From positions 1-64,000 of the forward strand of contig NZ_PJRJ01000007.1 in assembly GCF_003711395.1 (NCBI RefSeq): a DNA stretch of 64,000 bases, written 5' to 3'. This DNA comes from Acinetobacter sp. B51(2017) (GTDB taxonomy: Bacteria > Pseudomonadota > Gammaproteobacteria > Pseudomonadales > Moraxellaceae). Below, piece by piece: positions 1-9,458 of this stretch; the first letter of the stretch is position 1; each line of letters begins with the position of its first letter. Under the pieces are notes generated by a model. The model worked only from the letters and a program-made list of their open reading frames with translations. It did not search any database and was not told the DNA's origin. A program made the position numbers and the translations under genes.

Positions 1-50
1 TTTTTTCGCAAGAGATGCGATGGATGTCTGGTGATTTATAGTCATAAATT

Positions 51-82
51 TTAGTCCCCACTTGTTTTTAAGTGGGGACTAA
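51..82. repeat. Perfect 13-bp inverted repeat (hairpin) without U-tract
   Basis: The arms at 51-63 and 70-82 are perfectly complementary over 13 bp, around a 6-nt T-rich loop. Neither side has a clear run of T, so it is not a canonical intrinsic terminator. It lies beyond the pta terminator and could be a weak bidirectional terminator or part of the 3' end of a gene outside the window. Confidence 0.6.
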
Positions 83-133
83 ATTAAGGCTTATAGGATG
101 AATTCATAAGGTGTGTTCAGCGGACGCTTACAA

Positions 134-167
134 TAAAAAAACCATCCTATACGGATATAGGATGGTT
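134..167 (-). terminator. Intrinsic terminator of ackA-pta
   Basis: A perfect 12-bp stem (140-151 with 156-167, loop CGGA) is followed on the minus strand by a run of T (the A-run at 134-140 on the plus strand). It begins about 35 bp after the pta stop codon and closes the ackA-pta operon. Confidence 0.85.
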
Positions 168-200
168 GCGCGGAGAACAGGGTTAAGCCGAAGCTTTTAT

Positions 201-2342
201 TTAAACCGCAGCTAACTCGGGAACTGTAGCAGCTTGTTGTTCAGCTTGAATGGCAGTTAAAGCAATGGTAAATACAATATCATCCACCAGTGCACCACGA
301 GATAAGTCATTAACGGGTTTGTTTAGACCTTGCAGCATTGGACCAACACTGACTACATTAGCCGAGCGTTGTACTGCTTTATAAGTGGTATTACCTGTGT
401 TTAAGTCTGGGAAGATAAACACATTAGCACGACCTGCAACATCGGAATTTGGTGCTTTAGAGCGACCTACGCTTTCAACCGAAGCTGCATCATATTGCAA
501 TGGGCCATCGATGAGTAAATCTGGACGACGCTCTTTTGCAATACGGGTGGCTTCTGCTACTTTTTCGACATCTGCGCCAGCGCCAGAGGTGCCTGTTGAG
601 TAGGAAATCATGGCAATACGTGGGTCAATACCAAAGGCTTTAGCAGAATCAGCCGATTGAATCGCAATTTCTGCCAGTTGTTCTGCATTTGGATCTGGAT
701 TGATTGCACAGTCGCCATACACATAGACTTCATCCGGTAACAGCATAAAGAACACGGATGATACCAATGAATAATCAGGTGCCGTTTTAATCAGTTGGAA
801 CGCAGGGCGTACCGTGTTTGCCGTAGTATGTACTGCGCCTGAAACTAAACCATCCACATGATTGAGCGCAAGCATCATAGTGCCTAGCACCACAGTATCT
901 TGTAGTTGCTCATCAGCCTGCAAAGCATCGAGTTTACCTTTGCGTAAGTTGACCATTTGCTCGACATAGTCAGCGCGAATATGATCTGGGTCAATAATTT
1001 CTAGACCTGCTGGTAATTCAACACCGCGTGCTTTGGCAACTTCAGCCACGGCTTCAGGTTTTGCGAGTAATACACACTGGGCAATCCCGCGTGCCTGACA
1101 AATGGCTGCGGCTTCAATAGTACGAGGTTCATCGCCTTCAGGCAGCACAATACGCTTTTTAGCTGCAATCGACTTTTGTACCAATTCATGACGGAAGGCA
1201 GAAGGTGATAAACGCGGCTTTTGCGTATTGCTCACTAACTGGTTAATCCAATCTGGATCTAAATGGCTGCCGACAAAATGCGTTACTTGTTCTGCACGGC
1301 TGGTGTCATCTTGTGGAATTTCATTACAGAAACTACGGATCTTTTGCACAGTTTCAAAGGCAGTTAAATCTGTGTGCAAAATAGCTAAGTCTGATTTATG
1401 ACTTTGACAGAAATTTAAAATCTCTGTGTTGGGCGCGTTTTGCTCAGTTAATACCACACCAGCTAAAGGTGTCCCATTTTGATTGGCCAATTGGGCAGCA
1501 AGGAGGGCATCGACACGGTCTGCGGCACTAATGATCAGCTCGCCTGCGACAAATTTTTGTAGCTCATTGGCAATGTTGCCACCAATCAAACTGGTATTAA
1601 GGACACGACGTTGTTGATCGCCTTGATTGAGCCAAACCGCTTGAATATGCTGCGCTAAATCTGAAATACGCGGTACGCTCAAGGTATTGCTAAAAGGCAC
1701 TAATCCAATGATTGGCAGGTTTTTGCTGCCAATATGGCTATGGCTGTTTTGTAAGGCTTGGGCAAAATGTGCAGTTTCTTCAACTAGACGTAAACTTGGA
1801 TCTAAGGTCACAGGAATATGCGCATCATTTAAGCCTTTAGTGCGCATAAACAGCACACCAGCAGCACGATCTAAAGCAAAGTGGCGTAATTGGCTTTGAA
1901 CTTGATCGGCACTGTGTTTGGCATTGTTGATGTCGGCTGTGCTCACAATTACCACTTTGGCATCTAAAGCTTGGGCCAGTTGTGCATTGAGTTGGCTGGC
2001 AAATGCATCACGTTGGGTTGGTACTAAACCTTCCACAATAATAATGTCGTGTTTCTTGCTAACTTCACGCTGTAAACGCACTGCATCTTCTAATAATTCA
2101 TCGCTTTGAGCTAAAGCTAAACGTGAAGTCAGTGTTGCATAACTAATCGGCTCAACAGTTTCGCTTTGGCTAATATGACGATAAAGCGCAGTGCTGCTGT
2201 CGCTTTGTGCGCTGGCATCTTGTGAAAATGCTTTTAAGAAACCTGCTTTAATACCTTGGCATTCTAAAGCATAAACAAGACCTAAACAGGCTGAGGTTAA
2301 ACCTACGCCTTCTGCGGTTGGAACCAGTAAAATCGTTTTCAT
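201..2342 (-). CDS. pta: Phosphate acetyltransferase, long form
   Basis: Interconverts acetyl-CoA and acetyl phosphate in the cytosol, paired with acetate kinase. The protein is about 713 aa, the three-domain long form. It has an N-terminal P-loop-like, BioD-type domain with PTAEGVGLTS near residues 7-16, a middle DRTGG-type domain, and a C-terminal catalytic PTA_PTB domain from about residue 385 (IVLPEGDEPRT, then SYSTGTSGAGADVEKV). The longest frame begins at a TTG at 2357. I chose the ATG at 2342 because the protein then starts MKTILLVPT, as expected for the family. It follows ackA by 45 bp on the same strand and ends at a strong terminator, so the two form an operon with ackA first. Confidence 0.96.
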   Translation of the reverse strand: MKTILLVPTAEGVGLTSACLGLVYALECQGIKAGFLKAFSQDASAQSDSSTALYRHISQSETVEPISYATLTSRLALAQSDELLEDAVRLQREVSKKHDIIIVEGLVPTQRDAFASQLNAQLAQALDAKVVIVSTADINNAKHSADQVQSQLRHFALDRAAGVLFMRTKGLNDAHIPVTLDPSLRLVEETAHFAQALQNSHSHIGSKNLPIIGLVPFSNTLSVPRISDLAQHIQAVWLNQGDQQRRVLNTSLIGGNIANELQKFVAGELIISAADRVDALLAAQLANQNGTPLAGVVLTEQNAPNTEILNFCQSHKSDLAILHTDLTAFETVQKIRSFCNEIPQDDTSRAEQVTHFVGSHLDPDWINQLVSNTQKPRLSPSAFRHELVQKSIAAKKRIVLPEGDEPRTIEAAAICQARGIAQCVLLAKPEAVAEVAKARGVELPAGLEIIDPDHIRADYVEQMVNLRKGKLDALQADEQLQDTVVLGTMMLALNHVDGLVSGAVHTTANTVRPAFQLIKTAPDYSLVSSVFFMLLPDEVYVYGDCAINPDPNAEQLAEIAIQSADSAKAFGIDPRIAMISYSTGTSGAGADVEKVAEATRIAKERRPDLLIDGPLQYDAASVESVGRSKAPNSDVAGRANVFIFPDLNTGNTTYKAVQRSANVVSVGPMLQGLNKPVNDLSRGALVDDIVFTIALTAIQAEQQAATVPELAAV

Positions 2343-2387
2343 CTTAGTATCTATCAATTATTCAGTCATGGCCAGATCCAGTAGGGC

Positions 2388-3599
2388 TTAAGCCACTACT
2401 GCATCTTGTTCAGTCTTTTTTGTTGTGGTCAACTCAGCAACAACATGCTCAGTTTCTTTGGCAATACGGCCTTCTTCGTCGGTTGGAACCACCCAAATTT
2501 GTGGCCCAGTACCCGCATCAATACGACCTTCTGTACCGCGTTTTAAATTGTTGTTGGCTTCTACACTTAAATTAAAGCCAAAGTGTGGTAAGTAGCCTAA
2601 AGTTTTTTCACGGATATAAGCTGAGTTTTCACCAATACCACCGGTGAAGAATAAGCCGTCTACGCGTGGTAAGCCACAGCTTAAGCTGGCTAATGATTTT
2701 GCTAAACGGTAGCAGAATACTTCAATCGCTAAAGTGGCATCTTCATTGCCTTGCTCAGAAGCTTCAATCAGTGTACGCATGTCATTAGATAGATTAGACA
2801 AGCCTAATAAACCTGATTGGCTATTGAGCATTTTGTCGATTTTGTAGATATCCCAACCTAAGTTAGCTTCTAAGAAACGGTGTAAACTTGGATCTACATC
2901 ACCACTACGTGTACCCATCACCAAGCCTTCAAGTGGGGTTAAGCCCATAGAGGTATCTACAGATTGACCATTCCAAATCGCACAAGTTGAGCTACCATTG
3001 CCTAAATGAGCGGTTAACCAACCACCTTGTTTAAAGCTACCAGCAAGTTCTGAACCGCGATCTGATACATAGGCATGGCTTGTGCCGTGGAAGCCATAAC
3101 GACGCACGTTATGTTCGGTGTATAAGAATTTTGGTACCGCATAGCGATAGGCATGTGCTGGCATAGTTTGGTGGAATGCCGTATCAAATACCGCTACTTG
3201 TGGTAAATCTGGGAATAAACGTTTGGTCGCTTCAATACCGACTAAATGCGCAGGATTATGTAATGGCGCAAGTGGTGTCGCTTGACGAATTTTGTCGATG
3301 ATATCATCAGTAATTAGTTCAGCTTGAGTGAGTGTGCCACCGTGAACAATACGGTGCCCAATCGCATCTGGCTTATGATTGGCAAGACGCGATAAGCCCA
3401 CTTCTAAAGCTTCTTTGTGGTCAGCATTTGGAATTTTGATGTCAACAGGTTCATTACCTAAAGTCACACCTTTAATACGCGCTTCAGGCGTACCTAAGTT
3501 TTCAGCAAGGCCATGAATTCGGAAATTTTGATCTTTAAGTAATAAAGCAAATTTAATTGAAGAAGATCCGCAATTGATGATAAGAACTGAGTTAGGCAT
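2388..3599 (-). CDS. ackA: Acetate kinase
   Basis: Transfers phosphate between acetyl phosphate and ADP, making ATP and acetate. It is 403 aa, the normal length. ASKHA-fold signatures are visible: [11 protein letters not shown] near residue 9 (phosphate loop), HRIVHGG around 82-88, [38 protein letters not shown] and FTGGIGENS, in the family order. The ATG at 3599 is unambiguous. It is the first gene of the ackA-pta operon; acetyl phosphate level may also feed two-component signalling. The C-terminal tail after about residue 385 is Thr/Lys-rich and probably variable. Confidence 0.97.
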   Translation of the reverse strand: MPNSVLIINCGSSSIKFALLLKDQNFRIHGLAENLGTPEARIKGVTLGNEPVDIKIPNADHKEALEVGLSRLANHKPDAIGHRIVHGGTLTQAELITDDIIDKIRQATPLAPLHNPAHLVGIEATKRLFPDLPQVAVFDTAFHQTMPAHAYRYAVPKFLYTEHNVRRYGFHGTSHAYVSDRGSELAGSFKQGGWLTAHLGNGSSTCAIWNGQSVDTSMGLTPLEGLVMGTRSGDVDPSLHRFLEANLGWDIYKIDKMLNSQSGLLGLSNLSNDMRTLIEASEQGNEDATLAIEVFCYRLAKSLASLSCGLPRVDGLFFTGGIGENSAYIREKTLGYLPHFGFNLSVEANNNLKRGTEGRIDAGTGPQIWVVPTDEEGRIAKETEHVVAELTTTKKTEQDAVVA

Positions 3600-3822
3600 G
3601 GCGTATTCCTTGACTTGCGATTTTAGTATTAGCTTGTTGTCATCCTAACGACCAAAAATGCTGCTTTCTTGATCGTGTTGATAGTTGTATCACGCTTGTT
3701 TTTAGACTCATAGATAGACTTTAGGTGATTAGACTTAAGGCTTATCGACGAGATGCTTAATCATAATTAATATTTATTAGTTAAAAGTTTTCATTTTCTT
3801 AGGAAATGAATAACCTGCTCTA

Positions 3823-3868
3823 AGGTGTATTTTGTCTACAAAGTAGGCAAAATACACCTATTTTTTTT
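3823..3868 (+). terminator. Strong plus-strand terminator with no plus-strand gene before it
   Basis: A 17-bp stem (3823-3839 with 3843-3859, one G-T pair, 3-nt loop) is followed on the plus strand by eight T (3861-3868). The flanking genes, ackA and the small membrane protein, are both on the minus strand. On the minus strand the hairpin has an A-run before it and no T-run after it. It may stop antisense transcription or end a small RNA started in 3600-3820; no open reading frame of note lies there. Confidence 0.75.
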
Positions 3869-3876
3869 GCTAAAAG

Positions 3877-4278
3877 CTATTTTTTAGCCGCTTCATTACG
3901 TTTAAGTAAAACATAAGCTAAGAGAGTGACCATAAAAAATACCAGCATCATCCATGCTAAGCCTTGTAAGGTTTCTACAATCGTACGATAAATTTCGAGT
4001 ACCCAACGTTCTTGGGTCAGGCTCACAATAATGGGTTGTTTTTCTCCTGCATCGTGCTGTAAGGGGGTGATATATTTTTCCAAATCGTAAATACGAATAC
4101 CGGATGAAGTGCCCACCACTAAGCCAGCAAAAAAGGTATATTTGCCCCATGCGCTATAAATTGGATCTTGGATAATGCGCGCTAAAATGGCGTCAATTGA
4201 GCTTTTAAACAGGTGCATTACGCTATAGGACAATCCCAGTGCCAATAAAAATGTCACTATGACGAGACTATAAAACAT
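3877..4278 (-). CDS. Small conserved-looking inner-membrane protein, function unknown
   Basis: I do not recognise this 133-aa protein. It has an N-terminal membrane segment (about residues 3-23), a weaker hydrophobic stretch (about 48-62), a polar middle with an acidic/basic mix, and a clear C-terminal membrane segment (about 108-126) followed by a positively charged tail (KRNEAAKK). That suggests two or three membrane passes with a loop in between. It starts at ATG 4278 and lies downstream of proA on the same strand, separated from it by a strong terminator, so it is probably transcribed on its own. Confidence 0.75.
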   Translation of the reverse strand: MFYSLVIVTFLLALGLSYSVMHLFKSSIDAILARIIQDPIYSAWGKYTFFAGLVVGTSSGIRIYDLEKYITPLQHDAGEKQPIIVSLTQERWVLEIYRTIVETLQGLAWMMLVFFMVTLLAYVLLKRNEAAKK

Positions 4279-4353
4279 GACGCGTGCCTATTCTTTTATA
4301 TTTATACCCATAGTTATGCCATAAAAACCGACATCTTGTTGTGTAAGAGAGGT

Positions 4354-4382
4354 AAAAAAACCCGCAATTGCGGGCTTTTTTT
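4354..4382 (-). terminator. proA terminator, symmetric
   Basis: A short GC stem (CCCGC/GCGGG with AATT loop, 4361-4374) is flanked by A-run and T-run on both sides, so it could work in both directions. It starts 6 bp after the proA stop codon (minus strand), which is its obvious client. Confidence 0.85.
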
Positions 4383-4388
4383 AATGGA

Positions 4389-5654
4389 TTACTGACGAAT
4401 TTGACCGTCACCAAACACCACCCATTTTTGTGAAGTTAAACCTTCAAGACCCACTGGGCCACGGGCATGGATTTTATCAGTGGAAATCCCAATTTCAGCA
4501 CCTAAGCCATATTCAAAACCATCAGCAAAACGCGTTGAAGCGTTAATCATCACCGAACTTGAGTCGACACGGGCTAAGAATTGACGCGCAAGGCTAAAGT
4601 TTTCGGTGATAATCGAGTCGGTATGATGTGAGCCATATTTGTTAATATGATCAATTGCTTCATCCAAACCTGAAACCACTTTTACCGCTAAAATTGGCCC
4701 TAGATATTCTTCGTACCAATCTTCTTCTGTTGCAGCAATAACGCTGTCGCCTAAAATACAACGTGTGATCGGGCAACCGCGGAGTTCAACTTGTTTTTGA
4801 GCATACAGCTCTGCCACGCTTGGTAAAAATACCTCTGCTACTTTTTCATCGACCAACAAGGTTTCCATGGCATTACATACGCCATAACGATGGGTTTTGG
4901 CATTGAAGGCAATGGGTAGAGCTTTTTGTAAATCAGCTTGTGCTTCCACAAAAACATGGCAGTTACCATCTAAATGTTTAATCACAGGAATACGTGCATC
5001 GTTAGTAATGCGTTCAATTAAGCCTTTACCACCACGAGGTACGATGACATCGACATATTCAGTCAGTGTAATCAGTTGACCGACCGCAGCACGGTCAGTG
5101 GTATTAATCACTTGAACGGCATGTTCTGGTAAGCCTGCCGCTTTTAAACCATGTTGTACTGCACTGGCAATGGCTTGATTAGATTCGTGGGCTTCTGAAC
5201 CGCCACGTAAAATAATCGCGTTGCCTGATTTTAATGCTAAAGATGCAGCCTCTAGGGTTACGTTTGGTCGTGACTCATAGATCATGCCCACCACGCCTAA
5301 AGGTACGCGCATTTTACCGAGTTGAATCCCTGACGGACGGAAAGCTAAATCGGTAATTTCGCCAATCGGGTCGGTTAAGTTAATCACATCTTTTAAACCC
5401 TGCAACATGCCGTCAAAGCGTGCGGGGGTAAGTTCTAAACGATCAAGTAGAGCACTATCTAAGTTATTGTTATGCGCTTTGGTCATATCAATGTGGTTGG
5501 CTGCTAAAATTGCGGCTTCATTGTTTTTTAGAGCCGTATAAATTGCAGATAACGCAGCGTTTTTGCTTTGGGTAGACGCACTCGCTAACATGCGTGATGC
5601 TTGGCGTGCTTGTTGTCCTACCGTTTGCATATAATGTTCAATAGAATCTTGCAT
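4389..5654 (-). CDS. proA: Gamma-glutamyl phosphate reductase
   Basis: Second step of proline synthesis: NADPH reduction of gamma-glutamyl phosphate to glutamate semialdehyde, in the cytosol. It is 421 aa, the family length. It has an aldehyde-dehydrogenase-like fold with the [16 protein letters not shown] segment and the catalytic cysteine in the VCNAMETLL motif near residue 258. The C-terminus carries [21 protein letters not shown], typical of ProA. The proB partner is not in this window. The ATG at 5654 gives the normal N-terminus. Confidence 0.97.
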   Translation of the reverse strand: MQDSIEHYMQTVGQQARQASRMLASASTQSKNAALSAIYTALKNNEAAILAANHIDMTKAHNNNLDSALLDRLELTPARFDGMLQGLKDVINLTDPIGEITDLAFRPSGIQLGKMRVPLGVVGMIYESRPNVTLEAASLALKSGNAIILRGGSEAHESNQAIASAVQHGLKAAGLPEHAVQVINTTDRAAVGQLITLTEYVDVIVPRGGKGLIERITNDARIPVIKHLDGNCHVFVEAQADLQKALPIAFNAKTHRYGVCNAMETLLVDEKVAEVFLPSVAELYAQKQVELRGCPITRCILGDSVIAATEEDWYEEYLGPILAVKVVSGLDEAIDHINKYGSHHTDSIITENFSLARQFLARVDSSSVMINASTRFADGFEYGLGAEIGISTDKIHARGPVGLEGLTSQKWVVFGDGQIRQ

Positions 5655-5751
5655 AGCGGTTTGATCAGTTAAAAAATACCCACTGATAGTAGCAGGTCTA
5701 TCTGACTAGATTGAAGTGTTTCATGAAAAATTATTGTCATCCATTGAGTTA

Positions 5752-5780
5752 TAAAAAAAAGGAATAGCTGGGCTATTCCT
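5752..5780 (-). terminator. nagZ terminator
   Basis: A 9-bp perfect stem (5760-5768 with 5772-5780, loop TGG) is followed on the minus strand by eight T (5753-5760 as A on the plus strand). It starts about 8 bp after the nagZ stop codon and separates nagZ from proA. Confidence 0.85.
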
Positions 5781-5787
5781 CTTAAGA

Positions 5788-6810
5788 TCAAATTGCTGCG
5801 TTTTTAAAGGCTGTAATACGCTCACGTACTTCGTGCCATGTGGTGCCTAATTCGAGTTCTGCAGCAATACTAAGCTTTGGAATATCACCACGCATCCGTT
5901 CTAAACGTGCTTGGTTAGGCAGAGCTAAGTCCTCAATGCCTTTTAAAGCAATGAGCTGCGCAGCGCGATCATTACACACTAAGCCCATATCACAACCTGC
6001 TTTAAGAGCGGCTTGAATACGCGCATCGGCACCACCTGCCACACACGCGGCTTGCATGCTTAAATCATCTGAGAATAGTACCCCGTCAAATTGTAGTTTT
6101 TCACGCAAGATACGTTGTAACCAAAATTCTGAGAAACCCGCAGGATGTGCATCGACTTTTGGATAAATCACATGCGCAGGCATTAAAGCATCGAGCTGAC
6201 TTTGTAATTGGACAAAGCTTTGCATATCGTGTGCTTCAATTTCAGCGAAGCTGCGTTCATCAATCGCGGCAGCAATGTGTGAGTCGGCTTTAACTGAACC
6301 ATGACCGGGGAAGTGTTTACCGGTCGTTGCCATGCCTGCGCGTTGCATCCCGCTTAAAAATGCTTGAGCCAGCGCAATAATATCTTGTGGGTTCTTGGCA
6401 AAGGCACGATCACCAATCACATCACTAATGTCGTTAATGTCTAAGACTGGCGCAAAACTAAAATCAATCCCGACAGCCAATACTTCAGTCGCCATCAGCC
6501 AACCACACTCTTCACAAAGGCTTAAAGCACGTTCAGGCTCGGTTTGATACAACTCACCAAAACGACCCATGGCAGGCAGTAAGGTAAAGCCTTGTTTTAG
6601 ACGTTGTACGCGACCGCCTTCTTGATCGACGGCAATTAAAATATCAGGGCGAATTTGGCGCATATGATCGGTTAATGCTCGGACTTGAGCAGGTGACTCA
6701 ATATTGCGTCCAAATAAAATCACTCCACCAACTTGTGGATGTTGTAACAGTTCAATATCTTGGGTATCTAAGGTTGTGCCTGCAATATCAAGCATTAAAG
6801 CGCCGATCAT
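5788..6810 (-). CDS. nagZ: Beta-N-acetylglucosaminidase of cell-wall recycling
   Basis: Glycoside hydrolase family 3 enzyme that removes N-acetylglucosamine from anhydro-muropeptides in the cytosol; in many gamma-proteobacteria its product feeds AmpC regulation. The NagZ motif KHFPGHGSVKADSH lies near residue 165, and the aspartate nucleophile is in LFSDDLSM near residue 248. I chose the ATG at 6810 (340 aa, MIGALMLDIAGTTL), because the upstream ATG at 6852 lacks a ribosome binding site and adds residues not expected in the family. It is divergent from prc across about 180 bp. Confidence 0.93.
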   Translation of the reverse strand: MIGALMLDIAGTTLDTQDIELLQHPQVGGVILFGRNIESPAQVRALTDHMRQIRPDILIAVDQEGGRVQRLKQGFTLLPAMGRFGELYQTEPERALSLCEECGWLMATEVLAVGIDFSFAPVLDINDISDVIGDRAFAKNPQDIIALAQAFLSGMQRAGMATTGKHFPGHGSVKADSHIAAAIDERSFAEIEAHDMQSFVQLQSQLDALMPAHVIYPKVDAHPAGFSEFWLQRILREKLQFDGVLFSDDLSMQAACVAGGADARIQAALKAGCDMGLVCNDRAAQLIALKGIEDLALPNQARLERMRGDIPKLSIAAELELGTTWHEVRERITAFKNAAI

Positions 6811-6987
6811 AGCGATGTCCGTGTTAGAATTTTCAAATAAATAGGGCTGCATTGTGCAATGATTTGCTACAGTTTGTCAGCACAGATTATGATAAAACTA
6901 CACGATAAACATAGATTGAATCTCGTAGCATATGTTGTATTCGTGCGCAGTCATGCCTGATCCAAACGAAGGAAAACTTTATAAATT

Positions 6988-9186
6988 ATGAAACTTCAAA
7001 CCATCGCGTGTGCAGTTGCCGTTGCAACTGGTGGATTCTTCTTCACTCATGTGGTGAGTGAAGCGCTTGCAGCCAATGAAACGAATGTCAGCCAAGCGGC
7101 TAATCAAATTCAGCCCAATCAAGAACAAGCCTTAGTGACACGTCAATTGGCAACATTGGTCGATCGTCAACATTATTTAAATCAAAGACTTGATGCAGAT
7201 ACCTCAAAACGTATTTTCGATTTTTATATCGATAGCTTAGATGCCGATCATTCGTTATTTTTAAGCCCAGAGATTGCCCAATATAAACAAAAATATGGTG
7301 CAAATTTTGGCGCGGCATTAAAAGCCGGTGATTTAACCGGACCTTACCAAATTCATGCCTTGTATCGTGAACGTTTAACTGAGTTCTACCAATTTATGTT
7401 GGCAGAACTGAAAAAACCGCAAAATTTAAAACAAAAAGGCGTGTTTATTGATACTGATCGTGAAAAAGCAGCGTTCTTTAAAACCAAAGCCGAGCAACAA
7501 GATTATTGGCGTAAGATGTTGGTGTCACAACTGATTAACTTAACCTTAAGCCGTGAAGAAGAACAAGCTAAACAAAAAGCCTTAAAAGAAAATCCAAGTT
7601 TAGCCAATGGTCAGGATTTATCTGGCCCTGAAGACTTAAGCCCAGAGCAGACCTTAACCAAACGTTATACCCGTCAGCTAGAACGGGTCAGTCGTTTAAA
7701 AAGTGATGATGTGTTAGATAAAACACTCAATGCCATGACCTTAACCTATGACCCACATAGTAACTATTTCCCACCTGTAGATGCCATTGAGCTGAATCGT
7801 CAAACCTCATTGCAGCTGGAAGGGATTGGGGTGTCGATTCGTCCAGACCGTAGCAATGAAGACTACACCAAGATTGAAACTATTGTTGAAGGCGGGCCTG
7901 CGAGTAAATCAGGTCAGGTCAAATCCGGTGATCGCATTATTGGCGTGGGTCAAGAAGGTGAAAAAATCATTGATGTGATTGGTTGGCCAAGCAAAGAAGT
8001 GGTGGGCTTGATTCGTGGTAAGCGGGGCACTAAGGTCAATTTACGTTTATTAGGACCTGGCATGCCATTGAGTCAAGCGCGTGTAGTGACGCTCACGCGT
8101 GATGTGATTCAAGAAGAAGATGCGGGCGTACGTAGTCGTACTGTACAAATCAGCCGTGATGGCAAGCAATACACCTTTGGGGTGCTTGAGATTCCATCAT
8201 TTTATTTAAACTATCGCGCGCGCCGTGCGGGAGATCAATATCGCTCAGTTTCTGAAGATACCAACAATGCTTTAAAGGCACTGGCGGCTCAAAACGTAGC
8301 GGGGATTATTATTGATTTACGTAATAACCCAGGCGGTTCACTAGAAGAAGTTGCTCGTATGTTGGGGCAAGTAATTAAGTCAGGGCCTGTCGTACAAATC
8401 CGTGATGGCAACGGCAACGTCAGCGTCTTTGAAGATAATGATGGTGGTCGTCAAACCTATGCAGGCCCACTGGCAGTTATGGTGAATTTGGCTTCGGCAT
8501 CTGCCAGCGAAATTTACTCGGCTGCCATTCAAGATTATGAGCGTGGTATTGTGATTGGTAGTCCCACCACAGGTAAAGGTACGGCACAAGTACAATTGGA
8601 GACTCTCGCCTATGGCCAAGCCACACTCACCCAGCGTAAGTTTTACCGTATTACCGGCGGAAGTACCCAAAACAAAGGGGTGATTCCAGACATTAAACTG
8701 GTAGATATTTACAACGAAGAGTTTGGTGAGCGCAAAGCTAAAAACGCCTTAGAATGGGATACTATTGCCACTGCACCATTTAAACGTGAAGGCTCAGTGC
8801 AACCTTATGTAGCACAGTTGGCGAAAAGCTCGCAAATGCGCGTCAGCCTTGATCCACAGTTTAAATATCTAGAGCAACGTAAAGCTTTGGCTAAAAAAGC
8901 TGAAGAGAAAAAACGTGTGGTATTAGATTTAGATCAGCGTCGTGCTGAGCTGTTGGATTTAGAACAAAAAACCTTGGCTGCAGAAAATGCGCGCCGTAGC
9001 GTAACAGGGCAAAAACCGTATGCCAATTGGGAAAGTTATCAAGCTTCTATTGATGCTTTAGCTGAAGCACGCGCCAAAATGAAAGCGGCACAGCGACCTG
9101 CTTTACCTGAAGAAGAAGTGTTTGTAATTGAGTCGGCCAACGTCTTATTAGATTATGCCCAGCTACAGAAAAAAGCCGCGCTATAA
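6988..9186 (+). CDS. prc: Tail-specific (C-terminal processing) periplasmic protease
   Basis: S41-family serine protease that degrades or processes periplasmic proteins from the C-terminus; in related bacteria it controls peptidoglycan hydrolases and stress tolerance. It has a signal peptide of about 29 residues ending in SEALA. A long N-terminal helical domain follows, then a PDZ domain (about 240-330, IGVSIRPD...GDRIIGV). The catalytic domain has the serine in ASASASE (about 504) and the lysine in TTGKGTAQ (about 530). A C-terminal DUF3340-type helical tail is Lys/Glu-rich. The length of 732 aa fits. The nearest ribosome site, GAAGGA, is slightly far from the ATG. Confidence 0.95.
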   Translation: MKLQTIACAVAVATGGFFFTHVVSEALAANETNVSQAANQIQPNQEQALVTRQLATLVDRQHYLNQRLDADTSKRIFDFYIDSLDADHSLFLSPEIAQYKQKYGANFGAALKAGDLTGPYQIHALYRERLTEFYQFMLAELKKPQNLKQKGVFIDTDREKAAFFKTKAEQQDYWRKMLVSQLINLTLSREEEQAKQKALKENPSLANGQDLSGPEDLSPEQTLTKRYTRQLERVSRLKSDDVLDKTLNAMTLTYDPHSNYFPPVDAIELNRQTSLQLEGIGVSIRPDRSNEDYTKIETIVEGGPASKSGQVKSGDRIIGVGQEGEKIIDVIGWPSKEVVGLIRGKRGTKVNLRLLGPGMPLSQARVVTLTRDVIQEEDAGVRSRTVQISRDGKQYTFGVLEIPSFYLNYRARRAGDQYRSVSEDTNNALKALAAQNVAGIIIDLRNNPGGSLEEVARMLGQVIKSGPVVQIRDGNGNVSVFEDNDGGRQTYAGPLAVMVNLASASASEIYSAAIQDYERGIVIGSPTTGKGTAQVQLETLAYGQATLTQRKFYRITGGSTQNKGVIPDIKLVDIYNEEFGERKAKNALEWDTIATAPFKREGSVQPYVAQLAKSSQMRVSLDPQFKYLEQRKALAKKAEEKKRVVLDLDQRRAELLDLEQKTLAAENARRSVTGQKPYANWESYQASIDALAEARAKMKAAQRPALPEEEVFVIESANVLLDYAQLQKKAAL

Positions 9187-9214
9187 TCTGAATGCCTGAT
9201 TTGATTATATAAAA

Positions 9215-9237
9215 AGTCGAGCTTGCTCGGCTTTTTT
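9215..9237 (+). terminator. prc terminator
   Basis: A 7-bp stem with one G-T pair (9215-9221 with 9226-9232, loop CTTG) is followed by six T, about 28 bp after the prc stop codon. Confidence 0.8.
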
Positions 9238-9458
9238 ATTTTGGCAGCTCTTTTACAGCAATTGATTTATTTTGTTAAAAAAATAGCAACTTTATAAGCT
9301 GGCTAAACGCTTGCTACTTGACCTAAATGCGTAAGTGTTAGATTCTTTACACACTTATTTGTCTAACAAAAAACTTGTAGCAGAGTATCTGCATTTGGGG
9401 GAGTTTTTTGTGCAGTTTTTTTCACTGCAGCCTAGACAGATAAAGCCTATGGAAATAC

